From: Pseudarthrobacter sp. NamE2
GTDB lineage: Bacteria > Actinomycetota > Actinomycetes > Actinomycetales > Micrococcaceae
Reading direction: 5' to 3'
NCBI RefSeq assembly: GCF_005796205.1
Contig: NZ_VAHN01000005.1
Coordinates: forward strand, 1-64,000
Length of the DNA: 64,000 bases
In this document: one piece after another, positions 18,002 to 26,499 of the stretch
Layout: every line of letters begins with the position of its first letter
Numbering within the stretch: position 1 is the first letter of the stretch
Made by a program: the position numbers and the translations under genes
Notes under the pieces: generated by a model
Databases searched by the model: none
Told to the model about the DNA's origin: nothing
Seen by the model: only the letters and a program-made list of their open reading frames with translations

Positions 18002-19951
18002 GTGAACGAGTACCCGCGCACCCCGATGCACCGTGAGGACAGCCTCCCGGTGGACAATCAGCGCGTCCTGAGCGGCCGCTACGAACTGGGCACCCTCATT
18101 GGCCGCGGCGGCATGGCGGATGTGTACCGCGGTATTGACGCCCGGCTGGGGCGGACGGTGGCCATCAAACTGCTGCGGCCAGACCTGGCCCGCGATCCCC
18201 AGTTCCAGGCGCGGTTCAAGCGCGAGGCCCAGGCGGTCGCGGCGCTCAACCACTCGTCCATCGTGGCCATTTACGACACCGGCGAACACCGGCTCCCGGA
18301 CGGTTCCGGCGAAGACATCCGGGTGCCGTATATCGTGATGGAGTTCGTGGAGGGCAAGACCCTCCGCGAGCTGATCCGCACGAACAACGTCACCATCGGG
18401 CAGGCCATAGACTACTGCCTGGGTGTCCTGTCCGCGCTGGAGTACAGCCACAAGGCAGGAATCGTCCACCGCGACATCAAACCCGCCAACGTGATGTACT
18501 GCGAGGGCACCGACTCGGTGAAAGTCATGGACTTCGGCATTGCCCGTGCCATCGCCGATTCCTCCGCCACCATGACGCAGACCCAGGCCGTGGTGGGAAC
18601 TGCCCAGTATCTTTCGCCGGAACAGGCCCGGGGTGAAACCGTGGACGCCCGGAGCGACCTCTACTCCGCAGCCTGCCTGCTGTACGAAATGCTGACGTCC
18701 CGGCCGCCGTTCGTCGGCGACAGCCCTGTGTCCGTGGCCTACCAGCACGTACGGGAGATCGCCGAGCCTGCCAGCAGCCTGAATCCGGATGTTTCCCCTG
18801 CCCTGGATTCAGTCCTGGCCAAGGCGCTGCAGAAGAACCGCGAGGACAGGTTCCAGGACGCCGCAGCCTTCCGCCGCGCCCTCCGTGCAGCACGGTCCGG
18901 CATTCCCGTGCCGGCCCTTCCGGTATCCGAGGCGCCAACGGACCCGAACGATTATGTGCCCGAGCCGGCTCCGGCCACGGAAGCTTATGCCGCCACAGGT
19001 GCAAGTTTCCTGGACGACGCCCCAACCGGCCGGATGCCTGCCGCCGGCACCTATCCGTCCGAGGGTGCCACAGCGGTAGCGGCAGTGCAGTCCGAGGACC
19101 CTGCGCCGAACGAGCCGCTGCCCTTGGGTTTTGCTCCGGAACGAGAGCGGACCTCCAGGCAGAACTCCCGCCGTCGTACCTGGATCGCCATCCTGGTGAT
19201 CGTCACCCTGCTGGTCCTGGCCGGCGGCGGCCTGTGGCTCTTCAACATGGTGAACAGGCCCGCCCCGGCAGCGCCGAAGGTGGAAATACCCGTGGTGGCC
19301 GCCATGACTGAATCAGCGGCCCTGCAGGAGCTCTACAACGCTGACCTCAAACCGCGGATTGTGCGGAGCCAGAACGACACCGTCCCCAAGGGCATCGCGA
19401 TCGGAACGGACCCCGCGGCCGGCGTCGCCATGGATCCCGAGTCGGAAGTAGTGCTGAATATCTCGGAGGGCCCGAGCGCGGTAAGAATTCCGGAAAGCCT
19501 GCCGGGGAAAACCGAGGCGGCGGCACGCGACATTCTGCGGCAGAACGGACTCGTAGGCGCGCCATCCACCACTACCGCCAACAGCGCAACAGTCCCGGCG
19601 GGCATTGTAATCACCACCAGCCCGGCCCCGGGCCAAAGTGTGTCCGTGGGAAGCACGGTTGAACTGGTGGTGTCCACGGGCAAGGTGGCGGTCCCGGAAC
19701 TGCGCGGTCGTACCCGGGAAGAAGCCGAAGCCGCCCTCAACGAACTGGGGCTGGTACCCAATGTCATTGAAGTCGAGAACGGCCAGGTTGAAGCCGGGCG
19801 GGTGACCGACCAGAGCGACCCCGCCAACGCCGCGGTGGACCAGGGCAGGACGGTCAGCATCGTGGTGGCCAAGGCGCCGCCTCCGCCGCCGCCGTCACCC
19901 ACGGCCACGGCCACGCCAACGCCGACGGCGACCCCCACCAAGAAGGACTAG
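18002..19951 (+). CDS. pknB: PASTA-domain serine/threonine protein kinase PknB
   Basis: 649 aa with a GTG start (alternative ATG at 18026). Kinase domain ~22-285 with LIGRGGMADVYRGID, VAIKLLRPD, HRDIKPANVMY and MDFGIARAIAD, and an activation loop with SSATMTQTQAVVGTAQYL including candidate Thr phosphosites. One transmembrane helix (~397-418) is followed by three PASTA repeats (~425-490, 491-560, 561-625) that bind muropeptides or lipid II in studied homologues. The tail is Pro/Thr-rich, probably wall-spanning. Last gene of the operon; it converges with trpG 13 nt away, leaving no room for a separate terminator. Confidence 0.95.
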   Translation: MNEYPRTPMHREDSLPVDNQRVLSGRYELGTLIGRGGMADVYRGIDARLGRTVAIKLLRPDLARDPQFQARFKREAQAVAALNHSSIVAIYDTGEHRLPDGSGEDIRVPYIVMEFVEGKTLRELIRTNNVTIGQAIDYCLGVLSALEYSHKAGIVHRDIKPANVMYCEGTDSVKVMDFGIARAIADSSATMTQTQAVVGTAQYLSPEQARGETVDARSDLYSAACLLYEMLTSRPPFVGDSPVSVAYQHVREIAEPASSLNPDVSPALDSVLAKALQKNREDRFQDAAAFRRALRAARSGIPVPALPVSEAPTDPNDYVPEPAPATEAYAATGASFLDDAPTGRMPAAGTYPSEGATAVAAVQSEDPAPNEPLPLGFAPERERTSRQNSRRRTWIAILVIVTLLVLAGGGLWLFNMVNRPAPAAPKVEIPVVAAMTESAALQELYNADLKPRIVRSQNDTVPKGIAIGTDPAAGVAMDPESEVVLNISEGPSAVRIPESLPGKTEAAARDILRQNGLVGAPSTTTANSATVPAGIVITTSPAPGQSVSVGSTVELVVSTGKVAVPELRGRTREEAEAALNELGLVPNVIEVENGQVEAGRVTDQSDPANAAVDQGRTVSIVVAKAPPPPPPSPTATATPTPTATPTKKD

Positions 19952-19964
19952 GGTCCGGTACCCG

Positions 19965-20606
19965 CTACTGCTGGATGAGCGGGCTCAGCTTGGCTGCCCG
20001 CGCGGCCGCTCCGGCCATGCCCAGCGACTCAAGCCAGTTGCCCAGCATTTGGTAGCCGCCCTCGGTCAGGACTGATTCCGGGTGGAACTGCACTCCGCAG
20101 AGGGGTGCGGTTCGGTGCTGCAGGCCCATCACCACGCCGGACGCGGTCTGCGCGGTGACTTCCAGCGCGTCCGGGATCGTTTCGCGGACGGCGGCCAGCG
20201 AGTGGTAGCGGGTGGCCGTGACGGGGGAGGGGAGTCCCGCGAAGACGCTGGTGCCGATGTGCTCCACCTGCGACGTTTTGCCGTGCATCAGTTCCGGCGC
20301 ATGGGTCACCTTGCCGCCGAAAGCTTCCGCCAGTGCCTGGTGGCCAAGGCAGACACCGAACATTGGCACGCTGTTTTCACCGCACCACTTGATCAGCTCG
20401 ATGCAGACACCGGCTTCCGCCGGGTTGCCGGGGCCCGGGGAGATGAGGACGCCGTCGCGGGTGCTGGCCAGCTCGATGGCTTCGGCCAGCGTAACGTCGT
20501 CGTTGCGGACCACGGTGGTCTCGGCACCGAGCTCCTGGAGGTAGCCCACCAGTGTGTAGACGAAGCTGTCGTAGTTATCCACCACGAGGATCTTTTTTGA
20601 GGTCAT
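19965..20606 (-). CDS. trpG: Glutamine amidotransferase, anthranilate/aminodeoxychorismate synthase component II
   Basis: 213 aa class I glutamine amidotransferase. The start KILVVDNYDSFVYTLVGYL, ISPGPGNPAEAG oxyanion region, nucleophile in FGVCLGHQALAEAFGG and the His-x-Glu pair in GVQFHPESVLTEGGY are all present. It supplies ammonia to chorismate-using synthase for tryptophan or folate; no component I is nearby, so trpG versus pabA cannot be decided. The ATG overlaps the stop of the small membrane protein upstream (4 nt), indicating translational coupling within a trpG-sortase operon. Confidence 0.93.
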   Translation of the reverse strand: MTSKKILVVDNYDSFVYTLVGYLQELGAETTVVRNDDVTLAEAIELASTRDGVLISPGPGNPAEAGVCIELIKWCGENSVPMFGVCLGHQALAEAFGGKVTHAPELMHGKTSQVEHIGTSVFAGLPSPVTATRYHSLAAVRETIPDALEVTAQTASGVVMGLQHRTAPLCGVQFHPESVLTEGGYQMLGNWLESLGMAGAAARAAKLSPLIQQ

Positions 20607-20773
20607 GGCTGGCTTACTGCACCAATCGTTGAGTCAGTGAACTGGGTGTACTCGGACATCCACGGAAAAAGGAACTGGACCATCAATATTAGTGCCACGG
20701 CAATGAGTACCAGTGAGGTGACGATCCGCAGCCACAGCGGCCCCGGCAGGTGGCGGAAAATCCAGCCGTACAT
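20603..20773 (-). CDS. Small single-pass membrane protein
   Basis: 56 aa beginning MYGWIFRHLPGPLWLRIVTS and containing one hydrophobic helix (residues ~12-34) with PWMSEYTQF after it. It lies between a class E sortase gene (4 nt away) and trpG (4 nt overlap), an arrangement I associate with actinobacterial genomes. Function unknown; a helper of the sortase is possible. The start at 20773 is preferred over 20803 because the latter would begin inside the sortase coding sequence. Confidence 0.7.
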   Translation of the reverse strand: MYGWIFRHLPGPLWLRIVTSLVLIAVALILMVQFLFPWMSEYTQFTDSTIGAVSQP

Positions 20774-20777
20774 GCGC

Positions 20778-21563
20778 TCAGTCCCTTCCGGTCGCGGCCG
20801 CAACCTGCGCGGCGATCTCCTCCGGCGGTCCAGCGGAGGCCGGCCGCCAGCTGTCCAGCAGTGCGTAGGCGATGATACGTTCTTCCGCCCCGAAACGCGG
20901 GTTGCAGCTGGTCATGGTGAGGAATCTTTCCGTGGGGGTGACGCCCGGCAGGGTAGGCACGGGTTCCAGGACGTCAGTGCGGTCCGGCATCACAATCTGG
21001 TTGTTCCGGAAGACGTACACGTAGTACCCGTCCTTGGTCTGGACGTAGATTTTGTCGCCGGGCACCAGGGTGTGGATGTTGTCCAGCACGGCGCCGTGCG
21101 TCTGCCGGTGCCCGGCGACGGCGAAGTTGCCCACAGCCCCCGGCATCGCAGTGTTGGCGTAATGGCCCAGGCCCAGGGTGTCCAGGACATCGCTGGTGGT
21201 TCCCTGGACGATCGGCCTGGTGTAGTTGGGGCCAAACCGCGGGATGTACATGATGCCGATGGTCCCGGCATGGCCGGGGGCGGATCCCACCACAGGTTCC
21301 CCGAAGTCCCCGGTGGGTGCCGGTGCCGCTTCAGCGGGAGCGGCAGGCGCGGCGGAACCAAGGTCCTGCGCGAACTCCTTGATGACCTCGCTCTGCCTGG
21401 CATCCGATTCCACGTTGGTCCACCACAGCTGCCAGGCGACGAAGAGCAGGAGGATGATGCCCCCCGTGATCAGGAGTTCTCCGAGCACCTGGATGGTCCC
21501 GCGCAGGATTCCGACGCCGGCAGCCCGCGAAGCGGCGGGTCTCGCCTTCTCCTGCAATACCAC
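20778..21563 (-). CDS. srtE: Class E sortase
   Basis: 261 aa with a GTG start and good GAGGAG site. A cytoplasmic basic N-terminus is followed by a membrane helix (~25-47, LGELLITGGIILLLFVAWQL). The external sortase barrel has the catalytic His in NFAVAGHRQTHGAV, the nucleophile Cys in LTMTSCNPRFGAEERII and the catalytic Arg just after it. It attaches secreted proteins carrying an LAXTG-type signal to peptidoglycan. Substrates are not evident in the window. Confidence 0.93.
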   Translation of the reverse strand: MVLQEKARPAASRAAGVGILRGTIQVLGELLITGGIILLLFVAWQLWWTNVESDARQSEVIKEFAQDLGSAAPAAPAEAAPAPTGDFGEPVVGSAPGHAGTIGIMYIPRFGPNYTRPIVQGTTSDVLDTLGLGHYANTAMPGAVGNFAVAGHRQTHGAVLDNIHTLVPGDKIYVQTKDGYYVYVFRNNQIVMPDRTDVLEPVPTLPGVTPTERFLTMTSCNPRFGAEERIIAYALLDSWRPASAGPPEEIAAQVAAATGRD

Positions 21564-21736
21564 GCGTTCTCCTCAGGGCGGTTCCGCCGGGCACCGGCGG
21601 CCCGGGAAGTCCGGCTAGAATTGGCTGCTAGTAAGCATCCAGACTTGACCAAGATCGCGCGGACCGCTGGCAATTTCCTCCTTGCAGGATATCAAGCCCG
21701 GGACGCCGAGCTTGACGCAGCCGCCAAGGAGAGCCA

Positions 21737-21988
21737 GTGCCAGAGTCAAAACCGCGCAAGAAGACTGCCAGCACCGCCGAGCCGGCTTCGCCCCAGGCCT
21801 ACAAGCCGAACCCGGTGTGGTTCAAGCCCGTAATGTTCGGCCTGATGATCATCGGGCTGTTCTGGATCATCACGTATTACATCAGTGAAGGGCTTTTCCC
21901 GGTCCAGGCCTGGGGATCCTGGAACATCGTGGCCGGCTTTGGCATCGCCATCGTGGGCTTCCTGATGACCACGCGCTGGCGCTCCTAG
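21737..21988 (+). CDS. crgA: Cell division protein CrgA
   Basis: 83 aa with a GTG start preceded by AAGGAGAG. Basic N-terminal tail, then NPVWFKPVMFGLMIIGLFWI and a second hydrophobic segment (NIVAGFGIAIVGFLMTTRW), giving two transmembrane helices as in all CrgA proteins. In mycobacteria and Streptomyces it is a divisome scaffold that recruits PBP and coordinates septation. Divergent from the sortase and close to pknB, the usual location in actinobacteria. Confidence 0.95.
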   Translation: MPESKPRKKTASTAEPASPQAYKPNPVWFKPVMFGLMIIGLFWIITYYISEGLFPVQAWGSWNIVAGFGIAIVGFLMTTRWRS

Positions 21989-22027
21989 CGCCTCCCCGCT
22001 GACAGCAGGATCCAGGACAGGGACGCC

Positions 22028-22645
22028 ATGGTTGCTGACCCGGCTGTTTCCGTGGTGATAGGCGACGACGGCCTGGCCCGGCCCGTGTGGGCCGCGTCTG
22101 ATCCGCTGCTGCGGGATTACTACGACCACGAGTGGGGCCTTCCCGTCACCAACGAACAGGGGCTGTACGAACGCATCTGCCTGGAAGGCTTCCAGGCAGG
22201 CCTGTCCTGGGCAACCATCCTGCGCAAGCGTCCCGCGTTCCGTGCTGCGTTCGAAAACTTCAACCCTGACGCCGTTGCGCTGTTCACGGATACAGACGTG
22301 GAGCGGCTCCTCCTGGACCAGGGCATTGTCCGGAACCGGCTCAAGATCCTCGCCACCATCAGGAACGCCAAGGCCACCCTCGCCCTGAGGCCGGAAGGCG
22401 GGCTGGTGGACTTCGTGTGGCAGTTCAAGCCCGCATTCACGCCACGCCCTGTACACCACCACGAGATCCCCACCCAGACGGAGGAATCCGTGGCCCTGTC
22501 CAAGGCCCTCCGCAAGAAGGGATTCGCATTCGTGGGTCCCACCACGATGTTCGCGCTCATGGAAGCGATCGGGATGGTGGACACCCACCTTGCGGGAAGC
22601 CACCGGCGCGGTTCGTCAGGGATCTGGCCGGAGCCATTTTACTAA
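22028..22645 (+). CDS. tag: DNA-3-methyladenine glycosylase I (Tag), atypical zinc site
   Basis: 205 aa. The Tag fold is clear: DPLLRDYYDHEWGLPV, LYERICLEGFQAGLSWATIL, RLLLDQGIVRNRLKI, LVDFVWQFKP and LSKALRKKGFAFVGPTTMFAL. It excises 3-methyladenine from alkylated DNA. Compared with E. coli Tag, whose zinc is held by Cys4, His17, His175 and Cys179, only the His175 equivalent survives; the others align with Pro, Tyr and Ser. The N-terminal RPVWAASDPL shows this directly. The active-site Glu region (EGFQAGLSW) is retained, so the enzyme may work without the zinc snap. Confidence 0.9.
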   Translation: MVADPAVSVVIGDDGLARPVWAASDPLLRDYYDHEWGLPVTNEQGLYERICLEGFQAGLSWATILRKRPAFRAAFENFNPDAVALFTDTDVERLLLDQGIVRNRLKILATIRNAKATLALRPEGGLVDFVWQFKPAFTPRPVHHHEIPTQTEESVALSKALRKKGFAFVGPTTMFALMEAIGMVDTHLAGSHRRGSSGIWPEPFY

Positions 22646-22825
22646 GCGGTTTCCCCAACTGTTGGGAAAGTTATCCACAGTGTTGATAACCTGCGGATAA
22701 CCATCGGATGGGCCGACAAAACGCCGGAACCGGCAGGAAAGCCGGAATCACATCCCCGGGATGCGTTTATTAACAGTGTGGAAGACGTTGTGGATAAACC
22801 TGCGACGTACTAAAGCTGGCCCGGC
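22646..22825. other. Intergenic DnaA-box cluster, left part
   Basis: This gap holds two perfect DnaA boxes TTATCCACA, at 22671-22679 (plus) and 22789-22797 (minus), and a one-mismatch box at 22692-22700 (minus). AT-rich patches such as GCGTTTATTAAC (22763-22774) separate them. No gene is apparent. Confidence 0.75.
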
Positions 22826-23290
22826 TCACCGGTCCCGGCGAACCGGGTGATGGCTGGTGATGGACACCCGGTTGAAGGCGTTCATGCTGATGGCCACCCA
22901 ACTCACCACGGAAAACTCTTCCTCCGTGAGGCAGCCGCGGGCAAAGCCTTCTTCCTGCTCCCGGATCTCCTGGGCGGGCAGTTCGGTAATGCTCTCAACG
23001 AGGGCCAGGGCGCCCCGTTCCTTGTCAGTGAACAGGGCTGTATCGCGCCACGCAGGCAGCACAGCCAGCCGCTGCTGCGTTTCCCCGGCCTTGAGGGCAT
23101 CTTTCACGTGGACGTCCAGACAGTACGCGCAGCCGTTGATCTGGGAGATCCGCACGTTGAGCAGTTCCAGCGTCTTTGCGTCGATCCCGGCGTCCGCTGC
23201 AGCTTCCTTGACCTTCAGACTCAGCCCGTTGATGGCCCGCCAAACGGCCGGGTGCTGCTTGTCCAGGAAGATGTGTCTGGTGGCGTTCAA
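22826..23290 (-). CDS. Carboxymuconolactone decarboxylase/AhpD family protein
   Basis: 154 aa with a TTG start preceded by AGGAGG. It carries the AhpD-like redox motif CxxC with downstream His in NGCAYCLDVHVKDALKAGE (residues ~52-70), and the helical repeat AWRDTALFTDKERGALALVE. Such proteins reduce peroxides or act as peroxidase partners; no AhpC is nearby, so the partner is unknown. It is unusual in sitting between two groups of DnaA boxes, which may place it under DnaA or replication-timed influence. Confidence 0.9.
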   Translation of the reverse strand: MNATRHIFLDKQHPAVWRAINGLSLKVKEAAADAGIDAKTLELLNVRISQINGCAYCLDVHVKDALKAGETQQRLAVLPAWRDTALFTDKERGALALVESITELPAQEIREQEEGFARGCLTEEEFSVVSWVAISMNAFNRVSITSHHPVRRDR

Positions 23291-23745
23291 GGAGGCCCTC
23301 CTGGGAAATTTGGCAAAAACAACGGCACCAGAAGCTTATCCACTTACCAACACCGCATTACCCACAAGTTATCCACAGTTGTGGATAGAAGTTGGCGATT
23401 TCCGCCCTTCAAACGCCCGGGTGCTGGCATGCCGAGGCAGCAAGCTCGTGGAACTACACCCTGGTCTCTTATTAGCAGTGTGCATAAAGGTGTTGAAAGA
23501 CGCCCCGCACCTGCCCCCATCAGCCCCGTCAAGGGGGTGGCTACCGAGCTTTTCCACAAGATCGCCTCAAGCGTGGACTTTCTCCACTTAAACACAGGGG
23601 TTTCCCCAGAAGTTATCCACAGGTGTGGAGAACGTTTGGGGAAGGCACCGGCCGGACCGCGAGGATCCGCCAGTACTGTCCCCGAAGCGCACGAATAACA
23701 GAGGTGTAAGTTACCAACAGTGTGGAAAAGGGCTGTGGATAAAGC
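23291..23745. other. Intergenic DnaA-box cluster, right part
   Basis: Gene-free stretch with perfect TTATCCACA boxes at 23369-23377 (plus), 23613-23621 (plus) and 23734-23742 (minus). One-mismatch boxes are at 23336-23344, 23358-23366, 23380-23388 (minus), 23550-23558, 23624-23632 (minus) and 23721-23729 (minus). With the left part this gives five perfect and seven near-perfect boxes in about 1.07 kb. Promoters of the AhpD-like gene must also lie here. Confidence 0.8.
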
Positions 23746-23772
23746 AAAACCCCGGCACAAGGCCGGGGTTTT
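23746..23772. terminator. Terminator of rhomboid operon
   Basis: AAAACCCCGGC, loop ACAAG, then GCCGGGGTTTT. On the minus strand the stem is followed by a short A/T stretch; it ends the leftward rhomboid transcript. Confidence 0.85.
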
Positions 23773-23803
23773 CCAAGTGTCAGCGCGCGAGCCGTGCGGG
23801 CAG

Positions 23804-24682
23804 CTACACCGAGACGCGGATCCAGGCTGCCAAGGCAAGCAGGACAAGCACGCCGGCCAGTCCTGCCGCCTGGAGGACTCCCTGGCGCGGCCCCCGGGGA
23901 GTGTAGGCGAGGACCGCCGCGCACAGTCCGCCAGCCACCAGGCCGCCGAGGTGCGCCTGCCACGCGATTTGTGGGATCAGGAAGCCGATCACGCCATTGA
24001 TCGCAATCAGTACCCACAGCTGCCGTGTGTCGCCGCCGCGGTGCCGCTGCACCAGGAGCATGGCGCCAAAGAGCCCGAAGATGGCACCGGAAGCGCCCAC
24101 CACACCGTAGATGGGCATGCCCGGTTCATAGAGGGGGGTCAGCAGGAGGTAACCCACGGATCCGCCGATCGCGGAGATGAGGTAAAGGGCCAGGAAACGG
24201 ATGCGTCCCAGCAGGGGTTCCAGTGCCTGGCCGAACACCCACAACATGTACATGTTGAGCACGATGTGCAGGATAAAGCCCTGTGAATGCAGGAACGCGG
24301 CGGTGAGCATCCGCCACGGCTCAAACTCGCCGTACCGGGGTTCGGCATAGATGTTGGCGAAGCCGAGGGTCTGGTACACGGCGTCGTTGGGGATGACCCA
24401 CTGCAGGACGTACAGGATTGCACAGGCGGAAATGATGCCGAACGTTACGCGTGGCTTGCCCGTGGCAACGGCACCGCCATAGACCGTCCGTACTTCCGGC
24501 GTCGTACTTTTTGCGTCAGTGACGCAGTCAACGCATTGGAATCCGACGGCGGCCGCCCGCTGGCAGTCGGGGCACGCGGGGCGCCCGCACCGCTGGCAGC
24601 GCACGTAGGAGGGCCGGTCAGGGTGCCGGGGGCAAACCGGAACCTGGGCGGACGGCTCGGCCGACGGAATTCCGTAACTCAT
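23804..24682 (-). CDS. Rhomboid family intramembrane serine protease
   Basis: 292 aa. The N-terminus (~15-55) has a zinc-binding ribbon with Cys pairs (CPRHPDRPSYVRCQRCGRPA then CPDC and CVDC), common in actinobacterial rhomboids. Six transmembrane helices follow. The catalytic Ser is in VVGASGAIFGLFGAM and the catalytic His in AWQAHLGGLVAG, and the L1-region NMYMLWVFG and FEPWRMLTAAFLHSQGF pattern is present. It cleaves membrane proteins within the bilayer; substrate unknown. Cotranscribed downstream of the cyclophilin gene (10 nt gap). Confidence 0.95.
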   Translation of the reverse strand: MSYGIPSAEPSAQVPVCPRHPDRPSYVRCQRCGRPACPDCQRAAAVGFQCVDCVTDAKSTTPEVRTVYGGAVATGKPRVTFGIISACAILYVLQWVIPNDAVYQTLGFANIYAEPRYGEFEPWRMLTAAFLHSQGFILHIVLNMYMLWVFGQALEPLLGRIRFLALYLISAIGGSVGYLLLTPLYEPGMPIYGVVGASGAIFGLFGAMLLVQRHRGGDTRQLWVLIAINGVIGFLIPQIAWQAHLGGLVAGGLCAAVLAYTPRGPRQGVLQAAGLAGVLVLLALAAWIRVSV

Positions 24683-24692
24683 GGTGGGGTGT

Positions 24693-25238
24693 TTACAGCT
24701 GCTCGATGTCGATGCTGTTGATGGTGACGTCCTCTACGGGGCGGTCTCCCATGCCGGTGCGCACGCCCTCGATGGCGTCAACAACCTTCTTGGATTCCTC
24801 GTCTGCCACCTCGCCGAAGATGCTGTGCTTGCCCTGCAGCCAGTCGGTGGGGACGGTGGTGATGAAGAACTGTGAACCGTTGGTGCCCTTGCCCATCTGG
24901 ATCCCGGCGTTGGCCATGGCGAGCTTGTACGGCTGGTTGAAGTTCAGTTCGGGGTGGATCTCGTCGTCGAACCGGTAGCCGGGGCCGCCGGTGCCGCGGC
25001 CCAGCGGGTCGCCGGCCTGGATCATGAAGTCCTTGATGATGCGGTGGAAGATGGTTCCGTTGTACAGCGGGGTGCCGGCCTTGTCCTCGCCGGTCTCGGG
25101 GTGGGTCCACGCCTGCTCGCCGGTGGCGAGGCCGATGAAGTTCTTGACCGTCTTGGGCGCGTGGTTGCCGAAGAGGTTAACCACGATGTCGCCGAGGCTC
25201 GTGTGGATGGTTGCTTTTGCAGTTGCGATGGCAGTCAT
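24693..25238 (-). CDS. ppiA: Peptidyl-prolyl cis-trans isomerase (cyclophilin)
   Basis: 181 aa cytoplasmic single-domain cyclophilin. Signature segments are YNGTIFHRIIKDFMIQAGDP with the catalytic Arg, GTNGSQFFITTVPTDWLQGK and HSIFGEVADEES. It catalyses proline isomerisation in protein folding. The start at ATG 25238 (MTAIATAKATIHTSLGDIVV) fits homologues; further upstream codons are not conserved-looking. First gene of a two-gene unit with rhomboid. Confidence 0.93.
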   Translation of the reverse strand: MTAIATAKATIHTSLGDIVVNLFGNHAPKTVKNFIGLATGEQAWTHPETGEDKAGTPLYNGTIFHRIIKDFMIQAGDPLGRGTGGPGYRFDDEIHPELNFNQPYKLAMANAGIQMGKGTNGSQFFITTVPTDWLQGKHSIFGEVADEESKKVVDAIEGVRTGMGDRPVEDVTINSIDIEQL

Positions 25239-25392
25239 ACGGCCCATTCTTCCACGCCGGTCCCTGCCGGGTACGGCCCCGGCAGCAGTTCCGCGCTCGG
25301 TGAAATCGCCCTGAAATCCGCGGTGGGAATAGCCGGTAAAGACCAAGCCACGTAGGCTAACCACAGACCGTCACATTAATCGGGAGGTAGTT

Positions 25393-26361
25393 GTGAAGAA
25401 ATCGGATCGTATTGCCCGTGACCTTGAACTGTCAGTCATCGGCGCCGTCGAGAATGCCAAGGGATGGGCAGCCCCCCGTGTGGAAGCAGCCGTGGACTGG
25501 GCCGTGCCCCGTCTCCAGCAGGGCCTGGACACAGCATCTCCCAAGATCCAGGCGGGCCTGAAGAACGCCGCGCACAACCTTGCAGACGGTGTAGCCGTTG
25601 TGACTCCCCGGATCCAGGACGGGCTGGCGCAGCTGGTCCCCAGGATCAACTACGTCGTGGAAGGCGCCTCGCCGAAGCTGCACGAGGCGCTGGACAAGGC
25701 AACACCGGTTGTCCTGAACGCCCGGGACCGCGTTGTAGTGGAGTACCTGCCGCGGCTTTCGGACCAGATCGGCACGGCGTCGGAAGCAGTGCACCGCACG
25801 CTGGAGAACACACCCGCCCGCGTGGACGCCGTCGCCCAGAAGCTCGGTGATGTGGGAATCGTCCACATAATCCAGGAACAGGCCCAGAACACCGGCACCC
25901 AACTGAAGGCAGCGGCAACGGAGGCTGGCCGCGCCGTCGGCATCCAGCTGGCACAGCCGGAACCGCCCAAGAAGCAGCGCGGCTGGCTGATCTTCGGGGT
26001 TGTTGCCGCCGCAGTGGCCGCCGGCGTTGCCGCCTGGAAGGCTTCCAAGCCGGTGGAGGACCCGTGGAAGACTCCGTCACCGGTCACCCCCAAGCCGGCG
26101 CCGGTTCCGGCGAGCACCGTTAATGACGTCAAGGACACTGCCGCAAGCGCTGCGGACAAGGCTGCCGATGCCACGGCCTCCGCTGCCGCCGTGGGCGCCG
26201 ACGCCACGGCGGATGCAGCCGACACCGTCAAGGACAAGGTGGAGGACGCGGCTGACAAGGCAAAGCACGTGGCCGAAGATGCTTCGGAAACCACTGCCAG
26301 GCTCGCCACCGACGCAAAGTCATCCATTGGCAACGGGGACAAGGGCAACAGCCAGGCTTAG
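25393..26361 (+). CDS. Hypothetical single-pass membrane protein with amphipathic helical repeats
   Basis: 322 aa with a GTG start behind GGGAGGT. Residues ~1-190 form amphipathic helices with recurring Pro-centred units (AAPRVEAAVDWAVPRLQQGL, VTPRIQDGLAQLVPRI). One transmembrane helix at ~197-215 (GWLIFGVVAAAVAAGVAAWK) is followed by a Pro hinge and a long Ala/Asp/Lys region (DKAADATASAAAVGADATAD...) resembling LEA/apolipoprotein-like helices. I do not recognise a named family. A stress-protective or envelope-organising role is speculative. Confidence 0.7.
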   Translation: MKKSDRIARDLELSVIGAVENAKGWAAPRVEAAVDWAVPRLQQGLDTASPKIQAGLKNAAHNLADGVAVVTPRIQDGLAQLVPRINYVVEGASPKLHEALDKATPVVLNARDRVVVEYLPRLSDQIGTASEAVHRTLENTPARVDAVAQKLGDVGIVHIIQEQAQNTGTQLKAAATEAGRAVGIQLAQPEPPKKQRGWLIFGVVAAAVAAGVAAWKASKPVEDPWKTPSPVTPKPAPVPASTVNDVKDTAASAADKAADATASAAAVGADATADAADTVKDKVEDAADKAKHVAEDASETTARLATDAKSSIGNGDKGNSQA

Positions 26362-26378
26362 CCTCGTGAAAATATGCC

Positions 26379-26413
26379 GGAAGGGGTCCCGTTCGCTGAA
26401 CGGGGCCCCTTCC
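26379..26413 (+). terminator. Terminator hairpin
   Basis: GGAAGGGGTCCCGTT pairs with AACGGGGCCCCTTCC (one G-T wobble) around CGCTG, right after the helical membrane protein gene. Confidence 0.8.
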
Positions 26414-26499
26414 GCCGTCTTCATGTTCTTTGCGCGGCCTGCCCGAAGGCCTTCTTTTCCTCCCGGGCGGCGCAGCGGTGCGATGCTAGATTTGAACTG

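Noticed and set aside
22646-23745. CRISPR-like repeat array suggested by recurring TTATCCACA words
   Set aside because: The words are DnaA boxes in both orientations at irregular spacing; there are no uniform spacers or long repeats.
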